The position numbers were made by a program, and so were the translations under genes. A stretch of DNA of 64,000 bases from Rhodobacterales bacterium LSUCC0031. Lineage in GTDB: Bacteria; Pseudomonadota; Alphaproteobacteria; Rhodobacterales; Rhodobacteraceae. Under the pieces are notes generated by a model. That model was not told the DNA's origin. It ran no database searches and saw only the letters and a list, made by a program, of their open reading frames with translations. The stretch spans positions 918,001-982,000 of the forward strand of contig WVSP01000001.1 in the NCBI GenBank assembly GCA_015689735.1. Direction: 5' to 3'. Numbering within the stretch: position 1 is the first letter of the stretch; each line of letters opens with the position of its first letter. Shown in pieces: positions 43,730 through 51,969 of this stretch.

Positions 43730-44854
43730 ATGCGGTCTGGGCTTCTTTCTCTCCTCTTGGGCGTCGCGGTCCTTCTGGCCGCAGGCGCTTTGCGTGCCAA
43801 CGCCGAGAATTTGACGGTCGAGGTGACGGGCCAAGCCGCCGAAAGCGGGCTGGGGCGTGACACGACCCGGCTCAGAGCGCTCGAGGCTGCCCTGATCGAG
43901 GCGGCGATCAAGGGCGGCGCCGACATCAATGGCTATAGTGCTGCGTCAAACGGGATCTTGGTATCTGATCGGCTGATCCTTAGGCCGGCATCACGCATCC
44001 TTGATTACACGATCTTATCCGAGGGCGAGACCAATGGCTTTTACCGTGTGACGTTGCGGGCTGTGGTTGGCGACCCGCCCGTGCCGGTCAGCGACCAATG
44101 CGCCCGGCGCGCGTATCTTGATGTCGTGTCGCATCCCCTGCGGCTGAGGATCGATCCGATGGTGCCAGCTTGGGTAGAGACCTTAGGCCCAGATCTGCGC
44201 GACAGTATCGACGCGGCAATTCAAAAGCGCCCTTCCGTCACCCTCGTGCGGTCTAATGATCATGGGGCAATGCCGGGGCGCAGTGCGCAAGTCGGGCTCG
44301 AGATGGATTATACCGCACTGACCAGCGGGGCGACCCGTCAAAGCGCGCCTTCGGGGCGGCTTTCATTTCATGGCGATATCACCTTGCGGATGCAGGGACG
44401 ACATACGCTGTCGATGGTCTTGGTATCCCGTATTGTCGACAGCGCCGCGATGGTTGTCCGCGCGCAGGCCCAGCATGAAACAGCCGTGCGCCTCAATATT
44501 GGTTCGCCAAGCCGCACACTCAATGTCTTGGCATCACGCGATCGTCAACGTCTTGTACAAGACCTCTTGGCCGGGATCGATGCCCATATTGCGACCATGA
44601 TCGACGATTATGCCTGCCGTCCGCTGGCTGGCACCTTGCAACTTTCCGATGATCAATTGACCCTTCCATTTGGCGCCAAGGACGGCCTGACCCGCCATCA
44701 TCTGGCCTACTCCGAAGGACAAGATCGCCCCTATATCCTTTTCGAAATCGCAAACTTGAGCGACCATTCAGCCGTCTTGCGTCCGATTGATCGCAACCGT
44801 TCGACACGCAGCTTGGCCGGAACACAGGTTCGTTTCATGGAGGTGGCGCAATGA
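43730..44854 (+). CDS. flgT: Flagellar H-ring protein FlgT
   Basis: FlgT forms the H ring in Vibrio and in R. sphaeroides interacts with MotB and FliL. The 374-residue precursor has a signal peptide (about 1-24, ending L-R-A-N-A) and an N-terminal domain with T-R-L-R-A-L-E-A-A-L-I-E-A-A and I-L-S-E-G-E-T-N-G-F-Y-R-V-T-L, the FlgT-N pattern shared with FlgP-type folds. Middle and C-terminal beta-rich parts follow. The stop overlaps the flgA start by four bases. ATG at 43730 follows an in-frame GTG by one codon. Confidence 0.85.
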   Translation: MRSGLLSLLLGVAVLLAAGALRANAENLTVEVTGQAAESGLGRDTTRLRALEAALIEAAIKGGADINGYSAASNGILVSDRLILRPASRILDYTILSEGETNGFYRVTLRAVVGDPPVPVSDQCARRAYLDVVSHPLRLRIDPMVPAWVETLGPDLRDSIDAAIQKRPSVTLVRSNDHGAMPGRSAQVGLEMDYTALTSGATRQSAPSGRLSFHGDITLRMQGRHTLSMVLVSRIVDSAAMVVRAQAQHETAVRLNIGSPSRTLNVLASRDRQRLVQDLLAGIDAHIATMIDDYACRPLAGTLQLSDDQLTLPFGAKDGLTRHHLAYSEGQDRPYILFEIANLSDHSAVLRPIDRNRSTRSLAGTQVRFMEVAQ

Positions 44855-45570
44855 TGAGGGTTGTCTTGGCAATCATCGCCGTATTCCTTGTTGCAAACAG
44901 TGCCCATGCTGAGTTGCGCCCACCTCTGACAGGTGCAGACATCGCCGTGGTCGTGCGCGAGGCCATGATCGAGAACGGCCAAATCGGTGCGCCCATGCTG
45001 GCCGAACAACGCCGCTACTATCCTTGCGAAACCGCGCTTTCCGTCGCGCCGCGACGTGCCGGGCGTTGGGACGCAGTCGATGTCTCATGCGCGGGTGCGA
45101 TCCCTTGGTCCATCGTGGTCCGGACATCGGTCGAGGTTCCCGCCATATTCGGGTTTGGCGAAGGCGAGCGAACCGGCGAAATGACAAATGTCGTGGTGCC
45201 GCGCCATACACTGCGGCGTGATGAGGTGATTACTGCCGAGAAACTCGAATTGGTTGCGATCGACAGCGCCCGTGCATCAGGGACGTATTCCGAGATCGCA
45301 CCTTTGATAGGGCGTCGGATGGTCCAAACCCTCAGCGCCGGTGTGCCGGTGCGTGAGCGCCACATGGAACTGGCTTGGTCCGTGCGCGAAGGCGACCCGA
45401 TCGTGATCGAGGCAAACACTGGCGGCATGATTATTTCCATGGCAGGTATCGCCCTTGAAAACGGGCAAGTCGGTGATTTCATTGAGGTGCGCAACCAACG
45501 CTCGCAGAAAACCGTGCATGGGATCGTAGGCGAGGGAAAAAAAATTGTCGTCGCCGCTAACATGAATTGA
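44851..45570 (+). CDS. flgA: P-ring assembly chaperone FlgA
   Basis: FlgA is a periplasmic chaperone for P-ring assembly. The 239-residue precursor has a signal peptide (about 1-20, ending S-A-H-A) and a C-terminal SAF-type region (about 115-235) with V-V-V-P-R-H-T-L-R-R-D-E-V-I and G-I-A-L-E-N-G-Q-V-G-D-F-I-E-V-R-N, the FlgA signature. Two cysteines in the N-terminal half may pair. It overlaps flgT. Confidence 0.93.
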   Translation: MMRVVLAIIAVFLVANSAHAELRPPLTGADIAVVVREAMIENGQIGAPMLAEQRRYYPCETALSVAPRRAGRWDAVDVSCAGAIPWSIVVRTSVEVPAIFGFGEGERTGEMTNVVVPRHTLRRDEVITAEKLELVAIDSARASGTYSEIAPLIGRRMVQTLSAGVPVRERHMELAWSVREGDPIVIEANTGGMIISMAGIALENGQVGDFIEVRNQRSQKTVHGIVGEGKKIVVAANMN

Positions 45571-45584
45571 AACTGGGTCGTTAT
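45558..45584 (+). promoter_or_regulatory. Sigma-28-type promoter of flgM
   Basis: TAAC (45558-45561), 15 bases, GTCGTTAT (45577-45584). Same -10 and spacing as fliD, with one mismatch in -35. The -35 lies in the last codons of flgA. It puts flgM-flgN under FliA as well as under read-through from flgP. Confidence 0.6.
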
Positions 45585-45605
45585 ACCTCTCGTCAGGAGG
45601 CTGTC

Positions 45606-45902
45606 ATGATCGACTTCATCAATAATTCGGCTCGGCCGAAAATCCCCGTCGGAGGGTCGCAGAGCGGCGCTTCGGCCCCCCAGGCGCCAAGCCAAGCGGC
45701 TGCGCCGGTCCCTGCGTCGCCCCAAGCCGAGGTGAGTGTCATCGGCGCGAAGGCTACTGTTTCGGAACTCGCGAAATCCCCCCCGATCGATCTCGAGGCG
45801 GTGGGCCGGATCAAAGAAGCGATTTCGCGCGGTGCCTATCCGGTGGACCTCGACAAGATCGCGGAAAAGCTGATGGAAAGCTTTATCGATACTCATGGAT
45901 GA
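45606..45902 (+). CDS. flgM: Anti-sigma-28 factor FlgM
   Basis: FlgM binds FliA and is exported when the hook is complete. The 98-residue protein has an unstructured Ala/Pro/Ser-rich N-terminus and a C-terminal FliA-binding helix region (about 60-97) with L-E-A-V-G-R-I-K-E-A-I-S-R-G-A-Y and I-A-E-K-L-M-E-S. ATG at 45606 has AGGAGG six bases upstream. It overlaps flgN by eight bases. Confidence 0.92.
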   Translation: MIDFINNSARPKIPVGGSQSGASAPQAPSQAAAPVPASPQAEVSVIGAKATVSELAKSPPIDLEAVGRIKEAISRGAYPVDLDKIAEKLMESFIDTHG

Positions 45903-46230
45903 GCTGCCAACAGATGCGGCCGTGATCAAGGACGGGCAACACGCGCTTGAAACCCTTCAAGGGCTTGAGGGCCTTTTGCAGGAGGCGCGCCAAGCAATCG
46001 GCGATCCGGATGCATTTGGCGAGGTCTTAAACAAACTCGCCAGGCTTACCGAAGGTGAACTGCGGCAGCTTGTGCAGTTGAAAATCGGGGCAGAAGAAAA
46101 AGCCCAAATTGTTCGGCTGCAAGCGCAGATTGTCGAATTGGAACGTGTGTTGCAGACGCGTGTGAGCGTATTTTCTGGGTTCTCGCAGTATCTAAAAACA
46201 CTGGTCGATGGGAAAGGCAGCGCGCCTTAA
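45895..46230 (+). CDS. flgN: Hook-junction protein chaperone FlgN
   Basis: FlgN is the cytoplasmic chaperone for FlgK and FlgL. The 111-residue protein is Leu/Gln/Glu-rich helix throughout, as in the family, and overlaps the end of flgM. Sequence is weakly conserved; call rests on helix content, size and position after flgM. Given the very large FlgK here, its substrate is unusually long. Confidence 0.82.
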   Translation: MDELPTDAAVIKDGQHALETLQGLEGLLQEARQAIGDPDAFGEVLNKLARLTEGELRQLVQLKIGAEEKAQIVRLQAQIVELERVLQTRVSVFSGFSQYLKTLVDGKGSAP

Positions 46231-46314
46231 CGACGCGCATCTCGCACCGATCATTTGACGTTTTTTCAGGCTGCCTTCGTGCGGCCAATTCGCATTTTTT
46301 TGGGCATTGGCCCG

Positions 46315-46980
46315 TCACCGCAGCGCTGGGCTTTGCGCACTGGTCGGACCCGCATCCATTGCGGTCGCGTTCGCAAATGGCAGCGCGACAAAGGTCTCGC
46401 CCGCTTCGATTTGCACTGTGATCAGATCTTCGGGTTCAATCTCTCTTGCCGTGTCGTCGCGACCTTCAAGGCAGCGATTATCGCCCAGAGCGTAACAGAT
46501 TGAAAACCAGATATAAGCAAGGCGCATGTCGGGTTCGGCCATAAGCTCGGTATAGACGCGCGCAAGCTTGCGGGGTGCATCGGTCTGACCAGCCTCGGCC
46601 TGTGCTGTCAAACGTGCGAGAAGACGGTCCACAACATCTTCGCGCGCATTGGGCGGTAGGCTATCGATCAGTTGTCCCACCATGTCTTGCGCGTAACTGC
46701 CATCCGATAGCAGTGACAGCGCACTCCAATACAGCGCCTCGACATGGTTTTGCGGCAGCCCCCGACCTTCGCGGAGCAAAACCGCGAGGTTGAACTGTGC
46801 ATCTGGGATGTCCGCCTCGGCCAAGGGCTGGAAGAGGGCAATCGCCAAGCGGAAGTCGCGGTCGCGCACAGCTTGGGTCGCGGCGTTGAACTGCGCGTCT
46901 TCATCGAGAACTTGGGCAAGGCTTGCACCGATTGCCACGGCCAAAGCCAAGGCTGATATCACGGCCGTGCGGATGATCAT
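46315..46980 (-). CDS. Secreted Sel1/TPR-repeat protein
   Basis: The 221-residue protein has a signal peptide (about 1-22, ending S-L-A) and repeats of the Sel1 type: A-L-F-Q-P-L-A-E-A-D-I-P-D-A-Q-F-N-L-A-V-L-L (about 49-70), then R-G-L-P-Q-N-H-V-E-A-L-Y-W. A later helix pair contains R-L-A-Y-I-W-F-S-I-C-Y. Sel1 proteins usually scaffold partners; MotX in Vibrio is a Sel1 protein that attaches PomB to the basal body, so a stator-attachment role is conceivable. The start overlaps the preceding gene's stop by four bases. Role unproven. Confidence 0.75.
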   Translation of the reverse strand: MIIRTAVISALALAVAIGASLAQVLDEDAQFNAATQAVRDRDFRLAIALFQPLAEADIPDAQFNLAVLLREGRGLPQNHVEALYWSALSLLSDGSYAQDMVGQLIDSLPPNAREDVVDRLLARLTAQAEAGQTDAPRKLARVYTELMAEPDMRLAYIWFSICYALGDNRCLEGRDDTAREIEPEDLITVQIEAGETFVALPFANATAMDAGPTSAQSPALR

Positions 46981-47366
46981 TTTCCCGCCATCATGACGAG
47001 TTGCAGGTAAAGCACCCGCATGCGGAACTTTGAATTTGGCTGACTTTCAAAAACGATGATCTTTGGTCGGTCGCTTGACCCTTTTTCGAACTCGATGAAC
47101 ATGTTGTCGGGCAGGTAAACACCCGCCTGTTCGAGGGTCTTCTTGGGATCAGTGGCAAAGGATTGTGCGAAGGATTGATCGATCCAGATCCGCGCGAGTG
47201 CGCGGCCCAAAATATCGGGCAGGTATTTGCGCACCTCTTCCCGGTCGTGAAGGTGGATATCATCCCTGACCAACCGCAGCGGATCGGTGATCTTTGTGTC
47301 CTTGCGGGCAAGCGCAACTTCGCCGCGCGATACGGGAACCAATGCGGTCGATGTACTTCCTGCCAT
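46977..47366 (-). CDS. Unknown protein with nitrile-hydratase-leader-like segment
   Basis: The 129-residue protein is not recognised as a whole. Residues about 58-103 (A-R-I-W-I-D-Q-S-F, D-P-K-K-T-L-E-Q-A-G-V-Y-L-P, then beta strand) resemble the NHLP leader/nitrile hydratase alpha fold: helix, D-P-x-x-x-L, Gly-Val-x-Leu-Pro, strand. No modification genes or precursor Gly cleavage motif are seen, so it is more likely a domain reuse than a natural-product precursor. The ATG at 47366 is preferred to a TTG three codons earlier. It overlaps the Sel1 gene and has a sigma-28-like site upstream. Confidence 0.65.
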   Translation of the reverse strand: MAGSTSTALVPVSRGEVALARKDTKITDPLRLVRDDIHLHDREEVRKYLPDILGRALARIWIDQSFAQSFATDPKKTLEQAGVYLPDNMFIEFEKGSSDRPKIIVFESQPNSKFRMRVLYLQLVMMAGK

Positions 47367-47420
47367 GGTGATCAACCCTGCATATTCGGTTTCGGGGCGT
47401 GTTATCCCTGCTCCCTGACA

Positions 47421-47446
47421 ACAACGACTATTCTTGGCATTTTTTA
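47421..47446 (-). promoter_or_regulatory. Sigma-28-type promoter upstream of 47366
   Basis: Read on the minus strand: TAAA (47446-47443), 14 bases, GTCGTTGT (47428-47421). The -10 differs from the fliD box at one position. It overlaps the inverted repeat GGCATT-TTTT-AATGCC (47436-47451). Confidence 0.5.
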
Positions 47447-47451
47447 ATGCC
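47436..47451 (-). terminator. Terminator-like inverted repeat after the DUF1566 gene
   Basis: GGCATT and AATGCC form a 6-bp perfect stem with a four-base loop, 19-34 bases past the stop of the minus-strand gene at 47470. No T-run follows on the minus strand, so termination is doubtful. It overlaps the sigma-28-like promoter. Confidence 0.35.
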
Positions 47452-47469
47452 TTGTCATCATATCAACTG

Positions 47470-47973
47470 TCAGGGCTGCCCCATCGGTGGCCGATCACGG
47501 GCAAGGCGCACCATCATTCGCTGCTCCGGAAAGAAGCGTCCATAGCGATCGCCGGTCATGAAACTGACAGTCCAGTAGTTCCGCGGTGACCAGAAATTCT
47601 TTTCACCAGTCCAGTAGGGTTCTGCCATAGTATTTGGAAAAAGCAATGGATCAATCTTTGGAGGTTCACATTCGACGCAAACGAGGCTTTCCAACTCGTC
47701 ACGCCGCGGCAAGCGCCAGCCGTCACCAAGCTGTTCATTGGCCTGTTCAATCACTTGGGCGATCTCTTCGTGATTGAGGCGCACTGCCTCTCCCCAACAG
47801 GTTTCGGCCTCTGGATCCCATCGCTGGCCGACGCTGCATCGCATCCATTCAATGCCAAGCGCGAGATCCGTCACAATATGATCACGCTCGTAATATTGCG
47901 CGGCCAGAGGCGTTGATGCTATGATCATTGCCAACGGCATTGCCGAAAGAAAGCCGATAAGTCGTCTTGCCAT
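47470..47973 (-). CDS. Secreted DUF1566-type protein
   Basis: The 167-residue precursor has a signal peptide (about 1-25, ending P-L-A-A) and one DUF1566/Lcl-type module: L-G-I-E-W-M-R-C-S-V-G-Q then G-D-G-W-R-L-P-R-R-D-E-L-E-S-L near 92-106, with Y-W-T near 130 and N-Y-W-T-V-S-F. Two Cys pairs are possible. DUF1566 proteins are extracytoplasmic and often outer-surface. ATG at 47973 fits the signal peptide better than an upstream in-frame start. Role in the flagellum is inferred only from place. Confidence 0.72.
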   Translation of the reverse strand: MARRLIGFLSAMPLAMIIASTPLAAQYYERDHIVTDLALGIEWMRCSVGQRWDPEAETCWGEAVRLNHEEIAQVIEQANEQLGDGWRLPRRDELESLVCVECEPPKIDPLLFPNTMAEPYWTGEKNFWSPRNYWTVSFMTGDRYGRFFPEQRMMVRLARDRPPMGQP

Positions 47974-48166
47974 AGAATCGTCTTTCACCAGTTCGTCCGA
48001 GTTTTTCAGAACCACCTATGAGGGTCAATCTGACCTTTCGATAGACAACTAAACTGAAGAAAACGCGAAATCTCTCACCAAGCTGCGCCTGCCAAGGATT
48101 ATTCCAGTCACATGGTACGATTCTTGAAAGGTTAGGGCGTCATAGCTTTTAAAAAGGGTATCAGGA

Positions 48167-48928
48167 ATGGAACTTGGTTCATTGATCGGCCTCATTGGCG
48201 CAATTGGCATGATCGTTGGCGCCATGCTATCGGGTGGAGGCATCGGGCCATTCATCGATGTTCCCTCGATCCTGATCGTGTTCGGTGGTACCTTTTTCGC
48301 GGCGATGTACACTGCTCCCCTTGGCACCTATCTCGGCAGCTTCGGCGCAATGGCCAAGGCGTTTTTGCCGCCGATCAAGAAGATGGATCAGCTCATCACC
48401 CGTATGGTGGAGCTTGCTGCTGTTGCGCGTAAGGACGGCATGATGGCCCTTGAAGGTCAGCAAGTTCCCGACAAATTCTTTGAAAAAGGTCTGCAAATGC
48501 TTGTGGACGGGGCCGACGAGAACAAGCTCGTCAGCCAGCTCAATCAAGAGATCAAGGCAATGAAGGCCCGACACGAGGCTAACCAAGGCTGTGTTAAGGC
48601 ATGGATCGATATCGCGCCTGCCATGGGGATGATCGGGACATTGATCGGTCTGGTGCTCATGCTGGGGAACATGGCTGACCCCAAGGCGATTGGCCCGGCG
48701 ATGGCTGTGGCGTTGCTGACCACGCTTTACGGCGCATTTATCGCGAACGTGCTGTTCATGCCGATGCTGACCAAGCTCGAGAATTTTACCGCCTATGAGA
48801 TTCGTTACCGCGAAATGGTGATCACCGGGCTGCGCGGCATCGCCCGCAGCGAAAGCCCACGCAATATCCAAGATCAGATGGCGGCCAACTTGCCGCCCAA
48901 GGCGCAGGCGGCATTGGAAGCCGCATAA
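48167..48928 (+). CDS. motA: Stator protein MotA (PomA-like)
   Basis: MotA forms the stator with MotB. The 253-residue protein has four membrane helices (about 5-22, 30-50, 150-172, 180-200) and a cytoplasmic loop of about 95 residues. It begins M-E-L-G-S-L-I-G-L-I-G-A-I-G-M-I and has D-I-A-P-A-M-G-M-I-G-T-L-I-G near 147-160, closest to the PomA branch. ATG at 48167 has CAGGA upstream. motB follows after 33 bases. Which ion is used cannot be read here. Confidence 0.94.
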   Translation: MELGSLIGLIGAIGMIVGAMLSGGGIGPFIDVPSILIVFGGTFFAAMYTAPLGTYLGSFGAMAKAFLPPIKKMDQLITRMVELAAVARKDGMMALEGQQVPDKFFEKGLQMLVDGADENKLVSQLNQEIKAMKARHEANQGCVKAWIDIAPAMGMIGTLIGLVLMLGNMADPKAIGPAMAVALLTTLYGAFIANVLFMPMLTKLENFTAYEIRYREMVITGLRGIARSESPRNIQDQMAANLPPKAQAALEAA

Positions 48929-48961
48929 GCCGTCGATCGGCAGCCCACGGGGGTTTGACAT

Positions 48962-50197
48962 ATGGCCGAAGCCATCGAAGCGGTTGAAGAACCGGAAGAA
49001 GAAGAATGCCCAAAGTGTCCGCCCCCCGGCGCGCCGGCATGGATGGCGACATTCGCCGACATGGCCACGCTACTCATGGCGTTCTTCGTGCTCATCTTGT
49101 CTTTTGCTGAATTCAACACCCCGAAATTCAAGCAGATTTCCGGCTCGTTGCAAAATGCCTTCGGTGTACAGCGTGTTGTGCCTGTGGTTGAACAGCCCAA
49201 AGGCACGACCGTCATCTCGATGGAGTTCAGCCCCTCGCCAAGCCCGTCTGTGACCAACGAGATGACCCAAGACACGACCGAGCTTGAGCGCCCCGAGCTT
49301 GAGATCAAGACCGATGAAGATGCCGCGCCCGAAGGTGGCGATGACGGGCAAGAGGGGAATACCGAAGGGTCGGGAGGTGAACAAGACACCGCGCCCGCGG
49401 AGCAATCCAGCACCTCTGCCGATACGATGGATGCCGCGGAACTGGCGCGCGCCCTCGATCAGGCGATCCAATCCGGCGAGGTCTCTGTCGAGATGGCCGG
49501 CGAGAACGTGGTCATCAATTTCCCCTCCGAGGACACATCGCAAAAAGATTTGCCCAGCTTGATCGAGGAAACTCTTCAGGCCCTTGCCGAGGCCCGGCAA
49601 GCCAGTGGCAAAGCCGAAAGCGAGGTCTTGTTTGGTGGCCTTGAACAGCAACTTGCCGAGCTTGCAGCCGCAGCACGCCAACCCGAGACAAGTCTTGGTC
49701 AAGCCGAACTGGACCGCTTGGAACAGCAACAAGCCGAGGCGCAGGCAAGGGCCGAACGCGCCTCGATCGCCAAGGATCTCTTGACCGTCGCCTTGCGCCA
49801 AGAACTCGGCGAAGGGTTGGTCGCGGTCGAGCAAGTTGAGGACAAGGTGCTTGTCACGGTCGGCGCAGGTGGCGCCTTCCCCTCGGGTTCTGCCGATTTG
49901 ACGGCTGCCGCGCGCGATATCATGAGCCGGATCGCCTTTGCCGCGATGAGCGATGAAAGCACCATCGTGGTCGCAGGGCACACCGATAATGTGCCGATCA
50001 GCGGCATTTTCCGTGACAATTGGGATCTTGCAGCTGCGCGCGCTGCCAGTGTCGTGCAGTCGATCGAGGCGACGGGGTTGGTGCAGCCGGGGCGCATGCA
50101 AGCGGTCAGCTATGGTGAAACACAGCCCATCGACACCAATGACACCGCCGAGGGCCGCGAGCGCAATCGCCGGATCGAAATTTCGATTGAATATTAA
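48962..50197 (+). CDS. motB: Stator protein MotB (PomB-like) with OmpA domain
   Basis: MotB anchors the stator to peptidoglycan and carries the ion-binding Asp. The 411-residue protein has C-P-K-C-P-P-P-G-A-P-A-W-M near 16-28, the single membrane helix with F-A-D-M-A-T-L-L-M (Asp33 conserved), a long acidic, Ser/Gln-rich linker (about 95-280) and an OmpA-like domain (about 290-410) with A-G-H-T-D-N-V-P and R-N-R-R-I-E-I. The N-terminus matches PomB better than enterobacterial MotB. The linker is unusually long; parts are helical and Gln/Ala-rich. Confidence 0.95.
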   Translation: MAEAIEAVEEPEEEECPKCPPPGAPAWMATFADMATLLMAFFVLILSFAEFNTPKFKQISGSLQNAFGVQRVVPVVEQPKGTTVISMEFSPSPSPSVTNEMTQDTTELERPELEIKTDEDAAPEGGDDGQEGNTEGSGGEQDTAPAEQSSTSADTMDAAELARALDQAIQSGEVSVEMAGENVVINFPSEDTSQKDLPSLIEETLQALAEARQASGKAESEVLFGGLEQQLAELAAAARQPETSLGQAELDRLEQQQAEAQARAERASIAKDLLTVALRQELGEGLVAVEQVEDKVLVTVGAGGAFPSGSADLTAAARDIMSRIAFAAMSDESTIVVAGHTDNVPISGIFRDNWDLAAARAASVVQSIEATGLVQPGRMQAVSYGETQPIDTNDTAEGRERNRRIEISIEY

Positions 50198-50211
50198 GGC
50201 GCTGCGCAGGG

Positions 50212-50238
50212 TAAACAGTATCAGCGCAGCGTCGTTAT
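50212..50238 (+). promoter_or_regulatory. Sigma-28-type promoter of fliD
   Basis: TAAA (50212-50215), 15 bases, GTCGTTAT (50231-50238). It lies in the 71-base motB-fliD gap, 31 bases before the fliD ATG. Confidence 0.75.
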
Positions 50239-50268
50239 GAATAAAGTCAAAGAAAAGGACGGCGGCGA

Positions 50269-51885
50269 ATGGCCGTAGATTATCTCAGCGCGCTCAATAG
50301 CAACGGCTCAGGGCTCAATATCACCCAGCTGGTCGAAAGCTTGACCGCCGCCGAGGTGGAGCCCAAGCGCGCCCAGATATCCGCCCGCAAGGACGAGATT
50401 GCGCTCTCGATCTCGGAGATGGGCAAATTGCAGGCAGGCATGGAAGGCTTGCGCCGGTCTTTATCGGCCGACAGTGCAGGGTTGGCTTTTGATGTGTCCT
50501 CCTCTGCGGCGTCCGTCGCCGTTGAGATTTCTGATGTCAACGCATTGCAAAATCGCAGCGCCACGGTCGAGGTCTCAGCGCTTGCGCGGGGACAAGTGTT
50601 GGAGTTTGCGGGCTTCACAAGCGCTGATCACGACCTTGGTGCAGGAAGCTTGACGATTGATTTCGGCAGCTGGGCGGCGGGTCCAACATTTACAAGTTCT
50701 GGCAGGTCATCGGTAACTGTCACGCTGTCGGGGGCGGAGACGGGTCTTGATGACCTTGCCGCAAAACTTTCGGCCATAAGCGGCGTGACGGCACAGGTTG
50801 TGGCAAAGGGTGATGGCAATTTTTCCTTGGCGGTGATGACCGATACTGGGGCCAAAAGCGCGCTTCACATCAGGGCCGTATCTGGATTGGCTGATTTTGA
50901 TACGACCGACGGATCCAACCAGATCGTGGCCGCAGCCGATGCTGCGCTCAGTGTCGATGGGATTGCGCTGACGCGCAGCACGAACCAGATTGACGATCTT
51001 TTGCCGGGTTTGGCCTTGACGCTGACGGCGACAACATCCGGCCCGGTGCGGGTCGTTGCCAACGAGGATGCTGATCTGGCCGAGGCCGAATTGCGCGCCT
51101 TTGTCGATGCGCTTAACGCGACAGGCGCGCTTCTGCGCGAGGCGTCGAAACGCGGGATCAACGGCGCAGTCAGCGGTCCGTTAGTCTCTGATCCGGCTGT
51201 TGCAGCGCTCAAGCGAAACTTCGCGGCCTTGACCACAACACCGCTTGAGGGCTTTGGTGATACGCCGGTCTATCTGTCCAACCTTGGCGTGCGCACCGAG
51301 CGCGACGGCTCTCTCTCGCTCGATTCAGAGGTCTTCCAAGCTGCCTTTGCACAAGATCCCACCCAGTATCGCGCGGTGTTCCAATCCTTTAACCAGACAT
51401 CGGCCGAGGGTGTGACTGTGGCGCTCTCAAGCTTTGCATCGCCGCCGGCGGGTGCCTTTGCCTTTTCCTACACGGGCGATGGCGCGGCGACCTTGAACGG
51501 GGAAGCGTTGATTGCCCGACAGGTCAGTGGCGTGAATGAGTTTTATCGGCTTACCGGTGATTTTGCAGGGGTCACTTTGCGGGTCACTGAGGCCGCACCG
51601 TTCAATGCCACGGTCTATTTCGGACAAAGTTTGATCGACCGCATCCGTAATTTTGCCGATGCAAGCTTGGCTGCTGGTGGCGATATCTTGCTGCGCACTA
51701 ATCGGTTCGAGCAAGATGCGCGTGAACAAGAGGATTTGCTGGCGGATCTTGCCGTCAGCGAGACACAGATCACCGATCGCTACATGGTCAAGTTCGGCGC
51801 GATGGAAACGATCGTGACCCAGCTCAAGAACACGGGCGACTATCTGACCTCGATGTTGGACGCGTGGAATAACGCGCGCGAGTAA
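50269..51885 (+). CDS. fliD: Filament cap protein FliD (HAP2)
   Basis: FliD caps the filament and folds flagellin into place. The 538-residue protein has the conserved N-terminal helix region (L-N-S-N-G-S-G-L-N-I-T-Q-L-V-E-S-L, about 9-25), a variable middle, and a C-terminal helix region (D-R-Y-M-V-K-F-G-A-M-E-T-I-V-T-Q-L near 502-518). Some middle segments (S-A-T-V-E-V-S-A-L-A, then D-L-G-A-G-S-L-T-I-D-F-G) match the FliD-N domain. It has its own sigma-28-type promoter. No fliS or fliT follows; the next gene is convergent. Confidence 0.93.
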   Translation: MAVDYLSALNSNGSGLNITQLVESLTAAEVEPKRAQISARKDEIALSISEMGKLQAGMEGLRRSLSADSAGLAFDVSSSAASVAVEISDVNALQNRSATVEVSALARGQVLEFAGFTSADHDLGAGSLTIDFGSWAAGPTFTSSGRSSVTVTLSGAETGLDDLAAKLSAISGVTAQVVAKGDGNFSLAVMTDTGAKSALHIRAVSGLADFDTTDGSNQIVAAADAALSVDGIALTRSTNQIDDLLPGLALTLTATTSGPVRVVANEDADLAEAELRAFVDALNATGALLREASKRGINGAVSGPLVSDPAVAALKRNFAALTTTPLEGFGDTPVYLSNLGVRTERDGSLSLDSEVFQAAFAQDPTQYRAVFQSFNQTSAEGVTVALSSFASPPAGAFAFSYTGDGAATLNGEALIARQVSGVNEFYRLTGDFAGVTLRVTEAAPFNATVYFGQSLIDRIRNFADASLAAGGDILLRTNRFEQDAREQEDLLADLAVSETQITDRYMVKFGAMETIVTQLKNTGDYLTSMLDAWNNARE

Positions 51886-51969
51886 GCTGGCCGCCATTTA
51901 CTGCGTGTCGCGCTTGATCAATCTGACATGTTCGCTTGTTGCGGTGAATACGATGAAAGTCGGCGCACG

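Noticed and set aside
46977-47366. Possible peptide natural-product precursor (NHLP leader)
   Set aside because: No modifying enzyme, exporter or core peptide with cleavage motif nearby; kept only as a fold resemblance.
48113-48128. Possible sigma-54 promoter of motA (TGGTAC-N5-TTGAA)
   Set aside because: The essential -12 GC reads GA. No other flagellar-type promoter was found for motA, so its control is unresolved.
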